Positions 25,067 to 34,406 of a stretch of DNA of 64,000 nt are shown here, in pieces. The DNA is from Pseudomonas baltica (lineage in GTDB: Bacteria; Pseudomonadota; Gammaproteobacteria; Pseudomonadales; Pseudomonadaceae). The translations under genes and the position numbers were made by a program. Position 1 is the stretch's first letter. Each line of letters starts with the position of its first letter. The stretch lies in assembly GCF_031880315.1 (NCBI RefSeq), contig NZ_CP134771.1, positions 930,001-994,000 on the forward strand. Direction: 5' to 3'. Under the pieces are notes generated by a model. The model ran no database searches. It worked only from the letters and a program-made list of their open reading frames with translations, and had not been told where the DNA came from.

Positions 25067-28000
25067 ATGACCGCTACGCAACGACACGACAAAGTGGGTT
25101 ACTGCACTCTGTGCCGCTCGCGCTGCGGTACCGTCAACGTTGTCGAAAACGATCAACTCATCGAGGTTCGCCCCAACCCCGAGCATCCCACCGGCAAGGC
25201 CATGTGCTTGAAGGGCAAGGCGGCGCCCGAGCTGCTGCACAGCGCCGATCGGCAGCTGTCACCGATGCGGCGCACCCACCCCAAGGGGCATCCTGATCCG
25301 GGTTGGAAAATCATCTCTTGGGAGGAGGCGCTGAATGAAGTGGCCCAGCGCCTGGCTGCCGCGAGACGAGATGCAGGGGCGGAATCCGTCGCGTTCGCCG
25401 TGACCACGCCCAGCGGCACGCCGCTGAGCGACAGCATCGACTGGATCGAGCGTTTCATCCGCCTCTATGGCAGCCCCAATACCTGTTATGCCACCGAGAT
25501 CTGCAACTGGCACAAGGACCACGCCCACGCCTTCACTTTCGGTTGCGGCATGCCGACCGCCGATTATCGGCAGGCGGACCTGATCCTGTTGTGGGGGCAC
25601 AACCCGACCAATACCTGGCTGGCCCAGGCTGAAGCGATTGGCGCGGGGCAGGCCGCGGGCGCGAAAATGATTGTGGTCGATCCACGCAAGACCGCTCTGG
25701 CAGGGCAAGCCGATAGCTGGCTGCGCGTGTGCCCGGGCACCGATCTGGCGTTGGCGATGGGCCTCGCCTGGCAGTTGATCGAAAACGACAGCTATGACCA
25801 GGCATTCGTTCGCCAGTGGAGTAATGGACCGCTGCTGGTGCGCGCCGACAACGGCCACTTTCTGCGCTGTGCGGACCTCGGTCTGGAGGGCGATCAGGAT
25901 TTCGTGGTCTGGGATGCAACTCGCCAGGCACCCAAGGCCTCGGCACCGATGACTGCAGAAGCAATGCAACGAGTGGCGCTGCGTGGAACGTTCGAGGTGC
26001 AGCTCACCACGCAAGAACTGCCGATCGCCTGCTCGCCAGCCTTTGAGCTGTACGCGCGCGAGTGTGCGCTCTACACCCCGCAACGAGTCGAAGCCCTGAC
26101 GCATATACCGATGGCGCAGTTGCAACAGGCCGCTGCGCTGATCGGATCTGCCTCGCGGGTGGCGTTTCATGCATGGTCGGGGGTCGGACAGCAAGCCAAC
26201 GCGTCGCAAACCGATCGAGCCATGGCGTGCCTGTATGCACTGACGGGCAGCTTCGACGCGGATGGCGGCAATCGCCTGTATCCAAAACTGCCTTACAACC
26301 CTGTGATGTCCTTCGACCTGCTGGCGCCCGAGCAGCGCGTCAAGGCCCTGGGCCTCGACGAACGTCCTCTCGGCCCGCCCTCGCAAGGTTGGGTGACGGC
26401 TCGGGATTTGTACAAGGCTATCGTCCACGGCCAACCTTACGCCATCCGTACACTGGTGGCATTTGGTACCAACCTGTTGATGTCCCAACCCGATGTTCAT
26501 CTGGGCGAGCAAGCGCTCGAGGCGCTGGATTTCTACGTGCACTGCGACCTCTTCGAGTCCCCCAGTGCACGCTATGCCGACATTTTTCTGCCGGTCAACA
26601 CCCCATGGGAGCGGGAAGGCCTGCGCCTGGGCTTCGAGATTTCCGCCGAGGCCAGTCGCCTGGTGCAGTTGCGCCAGCGCATGGTGTCGCCGCGGGGGGA
26701 GTCACGTTCGGACACCGAGATCGTCTTCGACCTGGCCGCACGGCTGGGCATGGACCAGGAATTCTTCGGCGGCTCGCTGGATGCGGGATGGAACCACATG
26801 CTCGAACCGCTCGGCCTGAGCGTCGAACAACTGCGCGCCAATCCGCAAGGTATCTTCATCGACCTGCCGGATCACACGTGCAAGTACGCTCACAAGGCTC
26901 GCCATCAGGGCTTCGATACCCCTACCGGACTGGTGGAGCTGTACTCCGAAAAACTCCTGCGCCATGGCTACGCGCCGCTGCCGCGTGCCACTGCGATCGA
27001 TCCAAGCCTGGAAGCGGCCTACCGCAACTTTCCCATGGTGTTGACCTCGGCCAAGAACGGCTATTTTTGCCATAGCCAGCACCGCAGCCTGGCCTCACTG
27101 CGGCGCAAGGCGCTGCACCCCGTGCTGGAAATTTCAGCCGACCTGGCCAGCGTCCAGCAGATCGAAAACGGCGATACCGTGGTGGTAACCACTGACCAAG
27201 GCCAGGCGCACTTCTCGGCCAGTATCGCCGAGGGCCTGCACCCGGCCGTGGTGGTCGGTGAATACGGTTGGTGGCAGCGCTGTGAGGCCCTGGGGCAGAA
27301 TGAACTGCCGCCATCGGGCAGTCAGAACAGCAACTTCAACAGTCTGGTGGGCAACGCAGCCATCGACCCCATCAGTGGCTCATCGCCGCTGCGCGCCTAT
27401 CGCTGCAGCGTGCGACGAGACACCGCCAATGATGAACAACACTGCCGTTGGGAAGACCTGCGGTCCTTCAGGGTGACCGCCCTCAAGGCTGAGGCAGGGG
27501 ACGTCACCACGGTGAGCTTCGAGGCCAGTGACGGCGGCCGCGTGCCTGATTTCCAACCTGGCCAACACCTCACCGTGCAACTGGCGACACCCCGCGAGCC
27601 GAGCCTGCGCTCCTACTCGCTCACCGGCCCGGCGCGCCTGGCGCAACGCTGCGGTTATCAGATTTCGGTACGCCGGGCCTTGGCCACTGGTGCCTCGGGC
27701 CGCGCCCAGGTTGGCATCGCCTCAGGCTTTATCAACGATCACCTGCAGGTTGGCGACACGTTGCTGGCACGTATGCCCTCGGGACACTTCATCCTGCCGA
27801 TGCACGCTCGCCGCCCCTTGGTACTCATCGCCTCCGGCATCGGCATCACGCCGTTCCTGAACCTGCTCGAATCGCTGCGCGGCCAAGCGCAGACCCCTTC
27901 GATCCTGTTGCTTTACGGCAATCGCAACGGCATTGCCCATGCGTTCAAGGAGCGACTCGCTGAATTGGTCGAGGCAATGCCCAAGGTCAAACTGATCAAT

Positions 28001-28492
28001 TACTACAGCGCTCCCGCCGCTGCCGATCGGCCAGGCCAGGACTATGACGTGGTCGGTCGGGTCAGCGTCGACGATCTGCCCAAGGCGCTGCTGCGCCAGC
28101 GCCCATTGTTCTATCTGTGCGGGTCGAGCGCCATGATGAGCGACGTCAATACTCGCCTGCTTGAGCGCGGTGTACGGCGCTTCGATATTCAGCAAGAAGC
28201 ATTCAAGTCGCCAGTCAAACCGCAAATCCGACCCGGGCAAGTCCACGACGTGACCTTCAGCCGATCGGGCATCACCGCTCAATGGACATCCGCCGACGGC
28301 TCGCTGCTGAGCTTCGCCGAAAAACTTGGCGTGCGCTTGCCCAGCGGCTGCCGTGTCGGGCAGTGCGAGAGCTGCGCGGTCACTGTGCAGCACGGCAGTG
28401 TGGTGCACCTGCACGGCCAGGAACCTGACCTTGCGGCAATGTGCCTGGCCTGCCAGGCAATACCGTCCAGCGCAATCACGCTGGATGCTTGA
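25067..28492 (+). CDS. Molybdopterin oxidoreductase fused to FAD reductase and 2Fe-2S ferredoxin domains
   Basis: A 1141-residue cytosolic fusion. Residues 1-60: a [4Fe-4S] site, Cys13-x2-Cys16-x3-Cys20-x26-Cys47. About 60-790: DMSO-reductase-family molybdopterin-guanine-dinucleotide domain, with Cys146 ('TEICNWHKD') a candidate Mo ligand, 'LILWGHNPTNTW' and C-terminal 'GNAAIDPISG'. About 800-1040: ferredoxin-reductase-like FAD/NAD(P)H domain ('RSYSLTGPA', 'IASGIGITPFLNLL', 'FYLCGSSAMM'). Last 90 residues: plant-type [2Fe-2S] Cys-x4-Cys-x2-Cys...Cys. Electrons could thus pass NAD(P)H-FAD-2Fe2S-4Fe4S-Mo in one chain. No Tat signal is seen. First gene of an operon with an OCD-family enzyme and AtoE; substrate unknown. 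Confidence 0.88.
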   Translation: MTATQRHDKVGYCTLCRSRCGTVNVVENDQLIEVRPNPEHPTGKAMCLKGKAAPELLHSADRQLSPMRRTHPKGHPDPGWKIISWEEALNEVAQRLAAARRDAGAESVAFAVTTPSGTPLSDSIDWIERFIRLYGSPNTCYATEICNWHKDHAHAFTFGCGMPTADYRQADLILLWGHNPTNTWLAQAEAIGAGQAAGAKMIVVDPRKTALAGQADSWLRVCPGTDLALAMGLAWQLIENDSYDQAFVRQWSNGPLLVRADNGHFLRCADLGLEGDQDFVVWDATRQAPKASAPMTAEAMQRVALRGTFEVQLTTQELPIACSPAFELYARECALYTPQRVEALTHIPMAQLQQAAALIGSASRVAFHAWSGVGQQANASQTDRAMACLYALTGSFDADGGNRLYPKLPYNPVMSFDLLAPEQRVKALGLDERPLGPPSQGWVTARDLYKAIVHGQPYAIRTLVAFGTNLLMSQPDVHLGEQALEALDFYVHCDLFESPSARYADIFLPVNTPWEREGLRLGFEISAEASRLVQLRQRMVSPRGESRSDTEIVFDLAARLGMDQEFFGGSLDAGWNHMLEPLGLSVEQLRANPQGIFIDLPDHTCKYAHKARHQGFDTPTGLVELYSEKLLRHGYAPLPRATAIDPSLEAAYRNFPMVLTSAKNGYFCHSQHRSLASLRRKALHPVLEISADLASVQQIENGDTVVVTTDQGQAHFSASIAEGLHPAVVVGEYGWWQRCEALGQNELPPSGSQNSNFNSLVGNAAIDPISGSSPLRAYRCSVRRDTANDEQHCRWEDLRSFRVTALKAEAGDVTTVSFEASDGGRVPDFQPGQHLTVQLATPREPSLRSYSLTGPARLAQRCGYQISVRRALATGASGRAQVGIASGFINDHLQVGDTLLARMPSGHFILPMHARRPLVLIASGIGITPFLNLLESLRGQAQTPSILLLYGNRNGIAHAFKERLAELVEAMPKVKLINYYSAPAAADRPGQDYDVVGRVSVDDLPKALLRQRPLFYLCGSSAMMSDVNTRLLERGVRRFDIQQEAFKSPVKPQIRPGQVHDVTFSRSGITAQWTSADGSLLSFAEKLGVRLPSGCRVGQCESCAVTVQHGSVVHLHGQEPDLAAMCLACQAIPSSAITLDA

Positions 28493-28516
28493 TATGACCC
28501 ATCAACCAGGTGAAGC

Positions 28517-29452
28517 ATGCTGATCATCGACACAGAAAAAACCCGAGCGCTGTTGCCTTTCGAGCAGTTGGTGCCCGCCCTTGCCCAAGCATTCCGGGAA
28601 GAGGTACAGGTGCCATTGCGGCATAACCATGCCATCCATCCCGACTCGGCGATGCCCGGCTGCATGTTGCTGATGCCGGCCTGGAACAATCAGGGCTTTC
28701 TCGGCATCAAGACCGTCACCATTTACCCGCAAAACACGGCCGTCGGCCTTCCCGGCCTGCACTCGACCTACATGCTGCACAGCGCGACCACCGGTGCGCC
28801 CTTGGCACTGATCGATGGCAATGAAATCACCTCCCGGCGCACGGCCGCAGCCTCGGCCCTGGCCGCCGATTACTTGAGCCGTGCGCAGTCGAGTTCACTG
28901 CTGGTGGTCGGCGCCGGTCGCGTCGCCAGTCTGCTGCCCTACGCCTATCGCGTGGTCCGCCCGATTCAGCGCGTGGCTGTATGGGATATCAACCCGGCTC
29001 AGGCCGCGCGCCTCGTCGATCAGTTGCAAGCGGATGGCTTCGAAGCCCAGGTAGCCGATGACCTGGGGCAAGCCTGCGCGGCGGCAGACATCGTGACCTG
29101 CGCCACCCTGTCGACCACACCACTTATCCGACGCGAGTGGCTCAAGCCTGGCACCCATCTGGACCTGATAGGCGGCTTTACCCCGCTGATGCGCGAAAGC
29201 GACGACGCCTGCTTCGACGGTACCGAGGTGTTTATCGATACCGCCGAAGCACCGATGAAAGCCGGCGATCTGCTGAGCCCACTGCAGAGTGGAGTGCTGC
29301 AGCGTACCGATATCCGTGCCGACCTGGCCGCCCTGTGCAGGGATCTGCATCCGGGGCGCACCGGCGAACTGCAGATCACCGTATTCAAGGCCGTGGGCAC
29401 CGCCCTGGAGGATCTGGCCGCCGCCCAACTGGTTTACCTGCAAGTCACCTAA
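28517..29452 (+). CDS. Ornithine cyclodeaminase/mu-crystallin family protein
   Basis: A 311-residue NAD(P)-dependent enzyme of the OCD/mu-crystallin family. The substrate loop 'DGNEITSRRTAAASALAADY' and Rossmann motif 'LVVGAGRVASLL' are clear. Members are ornithine cyclodeaminases, ketimine or pyrroline-carboxylate reductases, and alanine dehydrogenases. It starts 24 bases after the molybdoenzyme stop, so the cyclic imine or amino acid handled here is probably a product or precursor of that enzyme. Assigning ornithine as substrate is not justified. Confidence 0.85.
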   Translation: MLIIDTEKTRALLPFEQLVPALAQAFREEVQVPLRHNHAIHPDSAMPGCMLLMPAWNNQGFLGIKTVTIYPQNTAVGLPGLHSTYMLHSATTGAPLALIDGNEITSRRTAAASALAADYLSRAQSSSLLVVGAGRVASLLPYAYRVVRPIQRVAVWDINPAQAARLVDQLQADGFEAQVADDLGQACAAADIVTCATLSTTPLIRREWLKPGTHLDLIGGFTPLMRESDDACFDGTEVFIDTAEAPMKAGDLLSPLQSGVLQRTDIRADLAALCRDLHPGRTGELQITVFKAVGTALEDLAAAQLVYLQVT

Positions 29453-29515
29453 TAATTAGAACGTCTGACCTTTTTTGTATGACTGCCTTCCACTCGTCCC
29501 ATCAGGAAGACACCC

Positions 29516-30958
29516 ATGAAAGAATCCGTGCTGCACCGTGACACCCTCAAAGAAGACCTTGGCTTTTTCGAGAGAATTGCCGTTAGTGTTTCCAACTGGT
29601 CGGAACGTTGGTTTCCCGACTCTTATGTATTTGCCGCTTTGGCGGTGATTCTGGTCGCGGTATGCGCACTGGCCTCGGGGGCCTCGGTGAAGTCAGTCGC
29701 CGGCGCCTTCGGTGATGGCTACTGGAGCCTGATTCCGTTCACCATGCAATTGTCCTTCGTGGCCATCTCGGGCTACGTGTGCGCGGTCTCGCCGATGGCT
29801 TCCAGGCTGATCGAAAAGCTCGCTGCCCTGCCCCGCTCGGCACGCGCCGCCGTGACCTTCGTGGCGCTGGTCAGCATGGCCCTGTCCCTGGTCAACTGGG
29901 CGATCAGCATGGTGTTCAGCAGCCTGCTGGTGCGCGCCCTCGCACGCCGTACCGGGCTGCGGATGGACTACCGCGCCGCCAGTGCCGCCGCCTATCTGGG
30001 CATGGGCGCGACTTGGGCACTGGGCCTGACGTCTGCCGCCGCGCAGATCCAGGCCAACCCGGCGAGCCTGCCCAAGTCGCTGCTGGACATCACCGGGATC
30101 ATTCCCTTTGCGCAGACTATTTTCCTGTGGCAGTCGATGACCATGGCAGTGGTGCTGATCGTGGTGTCGTTGCTGGTGGCCTGGTTTTCGACCCCGGCCC
30201 CTGAACGTGCGCATACCGCCCAGGATATGGGTGTGGACTTGAGCGAGCCTGCCACGGACACAAAAAGCGAACGGCGCCCGGGCGAATGGCTGGAGCACAG
30301 TCCGGTCCTGACCCTGCTGATGGTGGCGTTGGGCGGGATCTGGTTGTTCAACGAGTTCACCACCAAGGACCCGCTCTACGCAATCTCTTCACTCAACACC
30401 TACAACATCCTGTTCCTCATGCTGGGCATGTTGCTGTGCTGGAGGCCGCGACGCTTCCTGGATGCGGTGGCCAAATCGGTACCGTCACTGGCAGGAATGC
30501 TCATTCAGTTTCCGCTCTATGGCGCCATCGCCTTCATGATGACCAAGGCACCGGGTATCGACGGCGCGACTCTTTCACATCACATCGCCGCCGCGTTCGT
30601 CACCGTGGCCGACAGCAATACCTTTGCTCCGGTGATGGGTGCCTATTCGGCGGTGCTGGGCTTTCTGATTCCGTCCGGGGGCGGTAAGTGGATCATTGAA
30701 GCGCCCTACGTGATGCAGGCAGCCAACGAATTGAAGGTCAATCTCGGCTGGGCCGTGCAGGTGTACAACGCCGCTGAAGCATTGCCAAATCTGATCAATC
30801 CGTTCTGGATGCTGCCGATGCTGGGGATTCTGGGTATCAAGGCACGGGATGTAGTGGGCTTCACCTTTACCCAGCTACTCGTGCACGCGCCACTGGTACT
30901 GCTGATGCTGTGGGGGTTTTCGATGACGCTGGATTATGTTGCGCCCGTGATGCCTTGA
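29516..30958 (+). CDS. atoE: Short-chain fatty acid transporter, AtoE family
   Basis: A 480-residue inner-membrane protein with about 11-12 helices; the N-terminal 'WSERWFPDSYVFAALAVILV', 'INW..S' type 'SLVNWAISMVFSSLLVR' and 'VMGAYSAVLGFLIPSGGGKW' are hallmarks of AtoE/short-chain fatty acid transporters. The start has AGGAAG 9-10 bases upstream. It is 63 bases after the OCD gene and completes the molybdoenzyme operon. AtoE of E. coli takes up acetoacetate and butyrate; here it more likely imports the organic acid processed by the two upstream enzymes. Confidence 0.85.
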   Translation: MKESVLHRDTLKEDLGFFERIAVSVSNWSERWFPDSYVFAALAVILVAVCALASGASVKSVAGAFGDGYWSLIPFTMQLSFVAISGYVCAVSPMASRLIEKLAALPRSARAAVTFVALVSMALSLVNWAISMVFSSLLVRALARRTGLRMDYRAASAAAYLGMGATWALGLTSAAAQIQANPASLPKSLLDITGIIPFAQTIFLWQSMTMAVVLIVVSLLVAWFSTPAPERAHTAQDMGVDLSEPATDTKSERRPGEWLEHSPVLTLLMVALGGIWLFNEFTTKDPLYAISSLNTYNILFLMLGMLLCWRPRRFLDAVAKSVPSLAGMLIQFPLYGAIAFMMTKAPGIDGATLSHHIAAAFVTVADSNTFAPVMGAYSAVLGFLIPSGGGKWIIEAPYVMQAANELKVNLGWAVQVYNAAEALPNLINPFWMLPMLGILGIKARDVVGFTFTQLLVHAPLVLLMLWGFSMTLDYVAPVMP

Positions 30959-31133
30959 GCGCGGGGGAAAGTGGTCAGCAACGATGGCTATGCACGCGGT
31001 ATCGTCGTAGCGAACTCGGGCGCGCCTACTTGGTGCCAGCAACCATCCGCGGTGGTGCTTGCGATGACAGTGGTATCAGACTACATAGGATCGCCCGACG
31101 CGGCGTAGCCGTTCTCTTGAAAGGAGCTCGATC

Positions 31134-31452
31134 ATGCATGGCGCACCGCAACCGAACCATAACTACCTGCTCGCCGCCCTTGCCAGCGAAGAACTCGAGC
31201 GTCTCGCACCGCATCTGGAAATCGTCAACTTGCCACTGGGTCAGGTGTTGTATGAGCCCGGGGATACGATGCGTCACGTGTACTTTCCCACAGACTGCAT
31301 CATCTCGCTGTTACCGCGTCATCGAATACAGGCGTGGACAGACTCGAGTTCTTGACCACCCTCGGCTGGAGCAGCTCTCCTGCGAGAGCTATTCGGTGGT
31401 CAAGTCCGAAACCGATCGATTGCAGCAATACACACGACAGCGTCATAAATGA
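31134..31452 (+). pseudogene. Crp/Fnr-family regulator with internal deletion
   Basis: ATG 31134 begins a cyclic-nucleotide-binding-fold N-terminus ('LASEELERLAPHLEIVNLPL', 'GQVLYEPGDTMRHVYFPTDC') that runs only to about residue 60. In the next frame the C-terminal end of the same family appears ('IEYRRGQTRVLDHPRLEQLS', 'CESYSVVKSETDRL') to a stop at 31450-31452. About 130-150 central residues, with the DNA-binding helix, are gone and the join is out of frame. Ribosome site AAAGGAGCTCG precedes the start. Non-functional remnant of an FNR-like regulator. Confidence 0.75.
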
Positions 31453-31642
31453 TCACCGACCGGCCATGTTCAAAAGTCCTGCTCCGACAAAAATCTTCGT
31501 TACCTGTCCATTGGCCACGTGCGGCACCGAACAGACGTCGAAGACCGCTCAGCGCACAGTAATGAATTGGTTGAGTCACTTGCTCGACCAGCAGCCTTGT
31601 CGTGTATCTGATACACCATGCCGTATAGAAAAGGACAGCCCT

Positions 31643-32422
31643 ATGCTACGCAGCATGCAAGATCTCGAGAATCTTACTCTCGGCGCCATCGACGGTGACA
31701 TCGGCACGGTGAAAGACTTCTACTTCGATGATGAGGTCTGGGTCGTGCGCTATCTAATAGTGGATACCGGATCCTGGCTCTTTAGCCGAAAGGTGCTCAT
31801 ACCGCCTCTCGCCATCAGAGAAAACGATATAGGATCTCATCGGCTGCTGGTGACGCTCAACAAGGACCAAGTCGAGAATAGCCCCAACATAGACACCGAC
31901 AGGCCGATTTCCCGGCAACACGAGATGCAATCTCTTAGTTACTACGGCTACCCTTACTATTGGGGAAGTGCCGGTAACGCCTCCCCCTCAGGAGGGCCAG
32001 ACAGCCTGACCAGGGAGAATCTGGCGACTGCACATCGCCTCCTCCATCAAAATGACGATCCGCATTTACGTAGTTGCCAAGCCATCATCGGTTACCACAT
32101 CAGAGCTACCGATGGGGAGATAGGTCATGTCGAAAGTCTGCTGATCAACGAAGAGACTTGGGCAGTTCAATATCTGGTTGTTTACACCAGCAACTGGTGG
32201 CTTGGACACACCGTGCTGATCTCACCCGAGTGGATCGATTCTGTGTCATGGGAGGACCAGACAGTGGCGCTGGACCTTGATCAGGACGCTGTCAAAACTT
32301 CACCACAGTACGACTCATCGGAGCAGTTGAATCGCGGGCACGAAGCGACGTTGTACAACCACTACGGCAGGGTCGGCTATTGGCAGGTTGAAACGGTTAC
32401 GCAAATCAGTGTGCGAGAGTGA
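31643..32422 (+). CDS. PRC-barrel domain protein (two domains)
   Basis: A 259-residue soluble protein with two PRC-barrel (photosystem H-subunit-like) modules: 'LTLGAIDGDIGTVKDFYFDD' near residue 10 and 'IIGYHIRATDGEIGHVESLL' near residue 155, each followed by 'W.V.YL.V.T..W'. A Tyr/Gly-rich linker joins them. ATG 31643 has AAGGAC upstream; the longer frame overlaps the Crp/Fnr remnant. Such proteins are common in stress islands with K+ channels and small chaperones; molecular role unknown. Confidence 0.8.
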   Translation: MLRSMQDLENLTLGAIDGDIGTVKDFYFDDEVWVVRYLIVDTGSWLFSRKVLIPPLAIRENDIGSHRLLVTLNKDQVENSPNIDTDRPISRQHEMQSLSYYGYPYYWGSAGNASPSGGPDSLTRENLATAHRLLHQNDDPHLRSCQAIIGYHIRATDGEIGHVESLLINEETWAVQYLVVYTSNWWLGHTVLISPEWIDSVSWEDQTVALDLDQDAVKTSPQYDSSEQLNRGHEATLYNHYGRVGYWQVETVTQISVRE

Positions 32423-32585
32423 TGGCGAAACTTCAGTTCGGGGCAGCACCTGTTTTCCAACGGCTGCGCACCTGCGACTTTGCTCCCCTGAAACGCGGCC
32501 ACGTTGACGACCTTGAGGCATCGAAAATCGCTTCTTGAGTCACGAGTCGGGCACTATAGGAAGGCGCACACCGGAGGCCGTGGCC

Positions 32586-33014
32586 ATGCTTGGAGTGACG
32601 GTGGTCAATTTGTTCGTGGTGATGCTCACAGTGATTCTTCACTACGAATGTCTTCTTCGCTTAAACCTGTTATTACCCCGGCTGAGGATTTGGTTGCGTT
32701 TCAGGCTAGTGATTGGTGTTTTTGGCGCTATGGCAGCCCACGCTGCGGAGGTCTGGTGTTTTGCTCTCGCCTACCGGCTGATTATCGCCTACACAGACTG
32801 GGGCACGTTGGAGGGTCAGTTCGATGGTAGTTTGCTGGATTGCGTCTACTTTTCTTTCACCACGTTTACAACCATTGGTTTTGGCGATATTCAACCAGTC
32901 GGCTCGCTCAAGTTTCTGACCGGTCTAGAAGCCTTGACGGGACTGATGCTCATCACCTGGACCGCCTCATTTCTATTCCTGGAAATGCAAAGGTATTGGG
33001 AGGTCAATGACTGA
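32586..33014 (+). CDS. Two-helix potassium channel protein
   Basis: A 142-residue inner-membrane protein of the Ion_trans_2 type. The pore signature 'FTTFTTIGFGDIQPVG' contains the K+ selectivity filter TIGFGD, flanked by hydrophobic helices; an extra N-terminal helix ('VTVVNLFVVMLTVILHYECL') precedes. No RCK or cyclic-nucleotide domain is present. ATG 32586 has GGAGG eight bases upstream, which decides the start over the TTG at 32535. It lies between the PRC-barrel gene and the convergent cbpM. Confidence 0.85.
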   Translation: MLGVTVVNLFVVMLTVILHYECLLRLNLLLPRLRIWLRFRLVIGVFGAMAAHAAEVWCFALAYRLIIAYTDWGTLEGQFDGSLLDCVYFSFTTFTTIGFGDIQPVGSLKFLTGLEALTGLMLITWTASFLFLEMQRYWEVND

Positions 33015-33036
33015 CGGATGTCGGGGTCATCTTTAC

Positions 33037-33342
33037 CTAGACGCCCCATCGACGCTTCAGCGCTCTCACTTCTTCGAGCAAATCGACAACTAGCGCTGCC
33101 AGTTCGGGATTTGCATCGAAGTCCCGTTCCACTGCAAGCATTTCTCGTGCCCTTCGCAATTGCGAGCTGGTAAAGCGGTAATCGATCCAGGGCCCAGAGC
33201 CAGCTGGCTCAAGAAGGCCAGCGTCGACTCGCTCGATCACCCATCCCACCTGGACATTGCAGGCGCGCGCCAGCTGCGCAGTGTCCAGCAGAACGATATC
33301 AACCTGCTCGACGGTCGTAATCTGGATATTGGCCATTTTCAT
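33037..33342 (-). CDS. cbpM: CbpM chaperone modulator
   Basis: A 101-residue MerR-like protein that inhibits CbpA. The HTH-like fold 'LDTAQLARACNVQVGWVIERVDAGLLEP', 'YRFTSSQLRRAREML' and a C-terminal coiled-coil 'LAALVVDLLEEVRALKRR' fit. The ATG at 33342 overlaps the cbpA TGA (ATGA), so the two are translationally coupled; an in-frame ATG at 33336 has better spacing from AAGGGG. Confidence 0.85.
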   Translation of the reverse strand: MKMANIQITTVEQVDIVLLDTAQLARACNVQVGWVIERVDAGLLEPAGSGPWIDYRFTSSQLRRAREMLAVERDFDANPELAALVVDLLEEVRALKRRWGV

Positions 33343-34277
33343 ACCCCTTTGTTCTGACGAGGATTGAAGGAGATTTCGCTTACCATCGTTTCATAAAGCT
33401 TGCGCATCTTTTCACTGTCCGCGGGTGGTAGGACGATCTCCAATTGCAGGTAGAGGTCACCTGCTGGCGAGCCTGGAATACCCCGATTCTTCAAACGCAG
33501 CTGTCTTCCCCCTTGGGAGTCTGGAGGCACTTTGACATTCACGATTCCAGACGGGGTAGAGGTCTCGACGGAGGCGCCCAGGCCCGCTTCCCAGGGGGTA
33601 ACTGGAAGCGATTGGAATACGTCTGCGCCTTCAACCCGGTAACGTGGATCGGCCCGTAGCTGGATCTCCAAGTAAAGATCCCCAGCCAATTCGCCTCCAC
33701 TGCCCGGCAGCCCTTGACCACTCAGCCGGATCTGTTGACCGGGTCGAATACCTTTGGGGATTTTCACACTGAGCGTATGGTCCTGGATCACCAGGCGTCC
33801 TGACGCATCGTGGCGAGGTCCACGCAGGGTGATAGTCTGGGTCGTTCCGGAATACAGATCAGCCAACCCGACGTTGATCGACGAGTGTTGATCTTCGCCC
33901 TTCTGCGCCCTGCTGCCGTGCCCTCCTTCTTGGTGGGCCTGGCCAAAAAAATCAGCAAAAAAATCGCTGAAGTCCGGCGCACTGCCCGAGGACCGTCGAG
34001 GCCCACTGAACTCGAATCCGGCATCCCATCCTGGCGGTGGCTTGTACGGTTGGCCTTCCTCGAAGCTGTCACCTAATTGGTCGTACGCCTCGCGCTTTTC
34101 GGGATCGTAGAGCACCGCATAAGCTTCGTTTATCTCCTTCATCCGAAGCTCTGCATCTTTCTCCTTGCTAACGTCCGGATGATATTTGCGAGCGTGCTTT
34201 CGATAAGATTTTTTGATCTCTTCGGCAGTCGCGGTATTGGGTACGTCCAGAATCTGATAGTAATTCTTGAATTCCAC
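33339..34277 (-). CDS. cbpA: CbpA curved-DNA-binding DnaJ-type co-chaperone
   Basis: A 312-residue DnaJ homologue: J domain (residues 3-68, HPD in 'RKYHPDVSK'), a Gly/Phe-rich linker with 'DFSDFFADFFGQ', no zinc-finger domain, and two C-terminal peptide-binding domains ('PKGIRPGQQIRLSGQGLPG', 'GDLYLEIQL'). It is a DnaK co-chaperone that also binds curved DNA in stationary phase. The GTG at 34277 begins directly at the J domain, with GGAG eight bases upstream. An ANR/FNR-like box lies about 80 bases upstream. Confidence 0.9.
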   Translation of the reverse strand: MEFKNYYQILDVPNTATAEEIKKSYRKHARKYHPDVSKEKDAELRMKEINEAYAVLYDPEKREAYDQLGDSFEEGQPYKPPPGWDAGFEFSGPRRSSGSAPDFSDFFADFFGQAHQEGGHGSRAQKGEDQHSSINVGLADLYSGTTQTITLRGPRHDASGRLVIQDHTLSVKIPKGIRPGQQIRLSGQGLPGSGGELAGDLYLEIQLRADPRYRVEGADVFQSLPVTPWEAGLGASVETSTPSGIVNVKVPPDSQGGRQLRLKNRGIPGSPAGDLYLQLEIVLPPADSEKMRKLYETMVSEISFNPRQNKGV

Positions 34278-34354
34278 GGTGGTGCTCCGGGGACGACGAT
34301 GACAAGCATCATGCACCCTGTAGCGGTTACCGTCTGCTGGGGACTGAGCTTAAG

Positions 34355-34368
34355 GTGATATAAATCAA
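34355..34368. promoter_or_regulatory. ANR/FNR/Dnr-like box
   Basis: On the minus strand the site reads TTGATTTATATCAC, one base off the consensus TTGAT-N4-ATCAA. It lies in the divergent gap between cbpA (start 34277) and the DUF1275 gene (34407). If it is centred at -41.5, cbpA transcription would start near 34320. This suggests oxygen-limitation control of cbpAM or repression of the DUF1275 gene. Confidence 0.5.
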
Positions 34369-34406
34369 CAACGGCGCCCTGCCATCCCTTTACCAGGAAC
34401 GATCCG

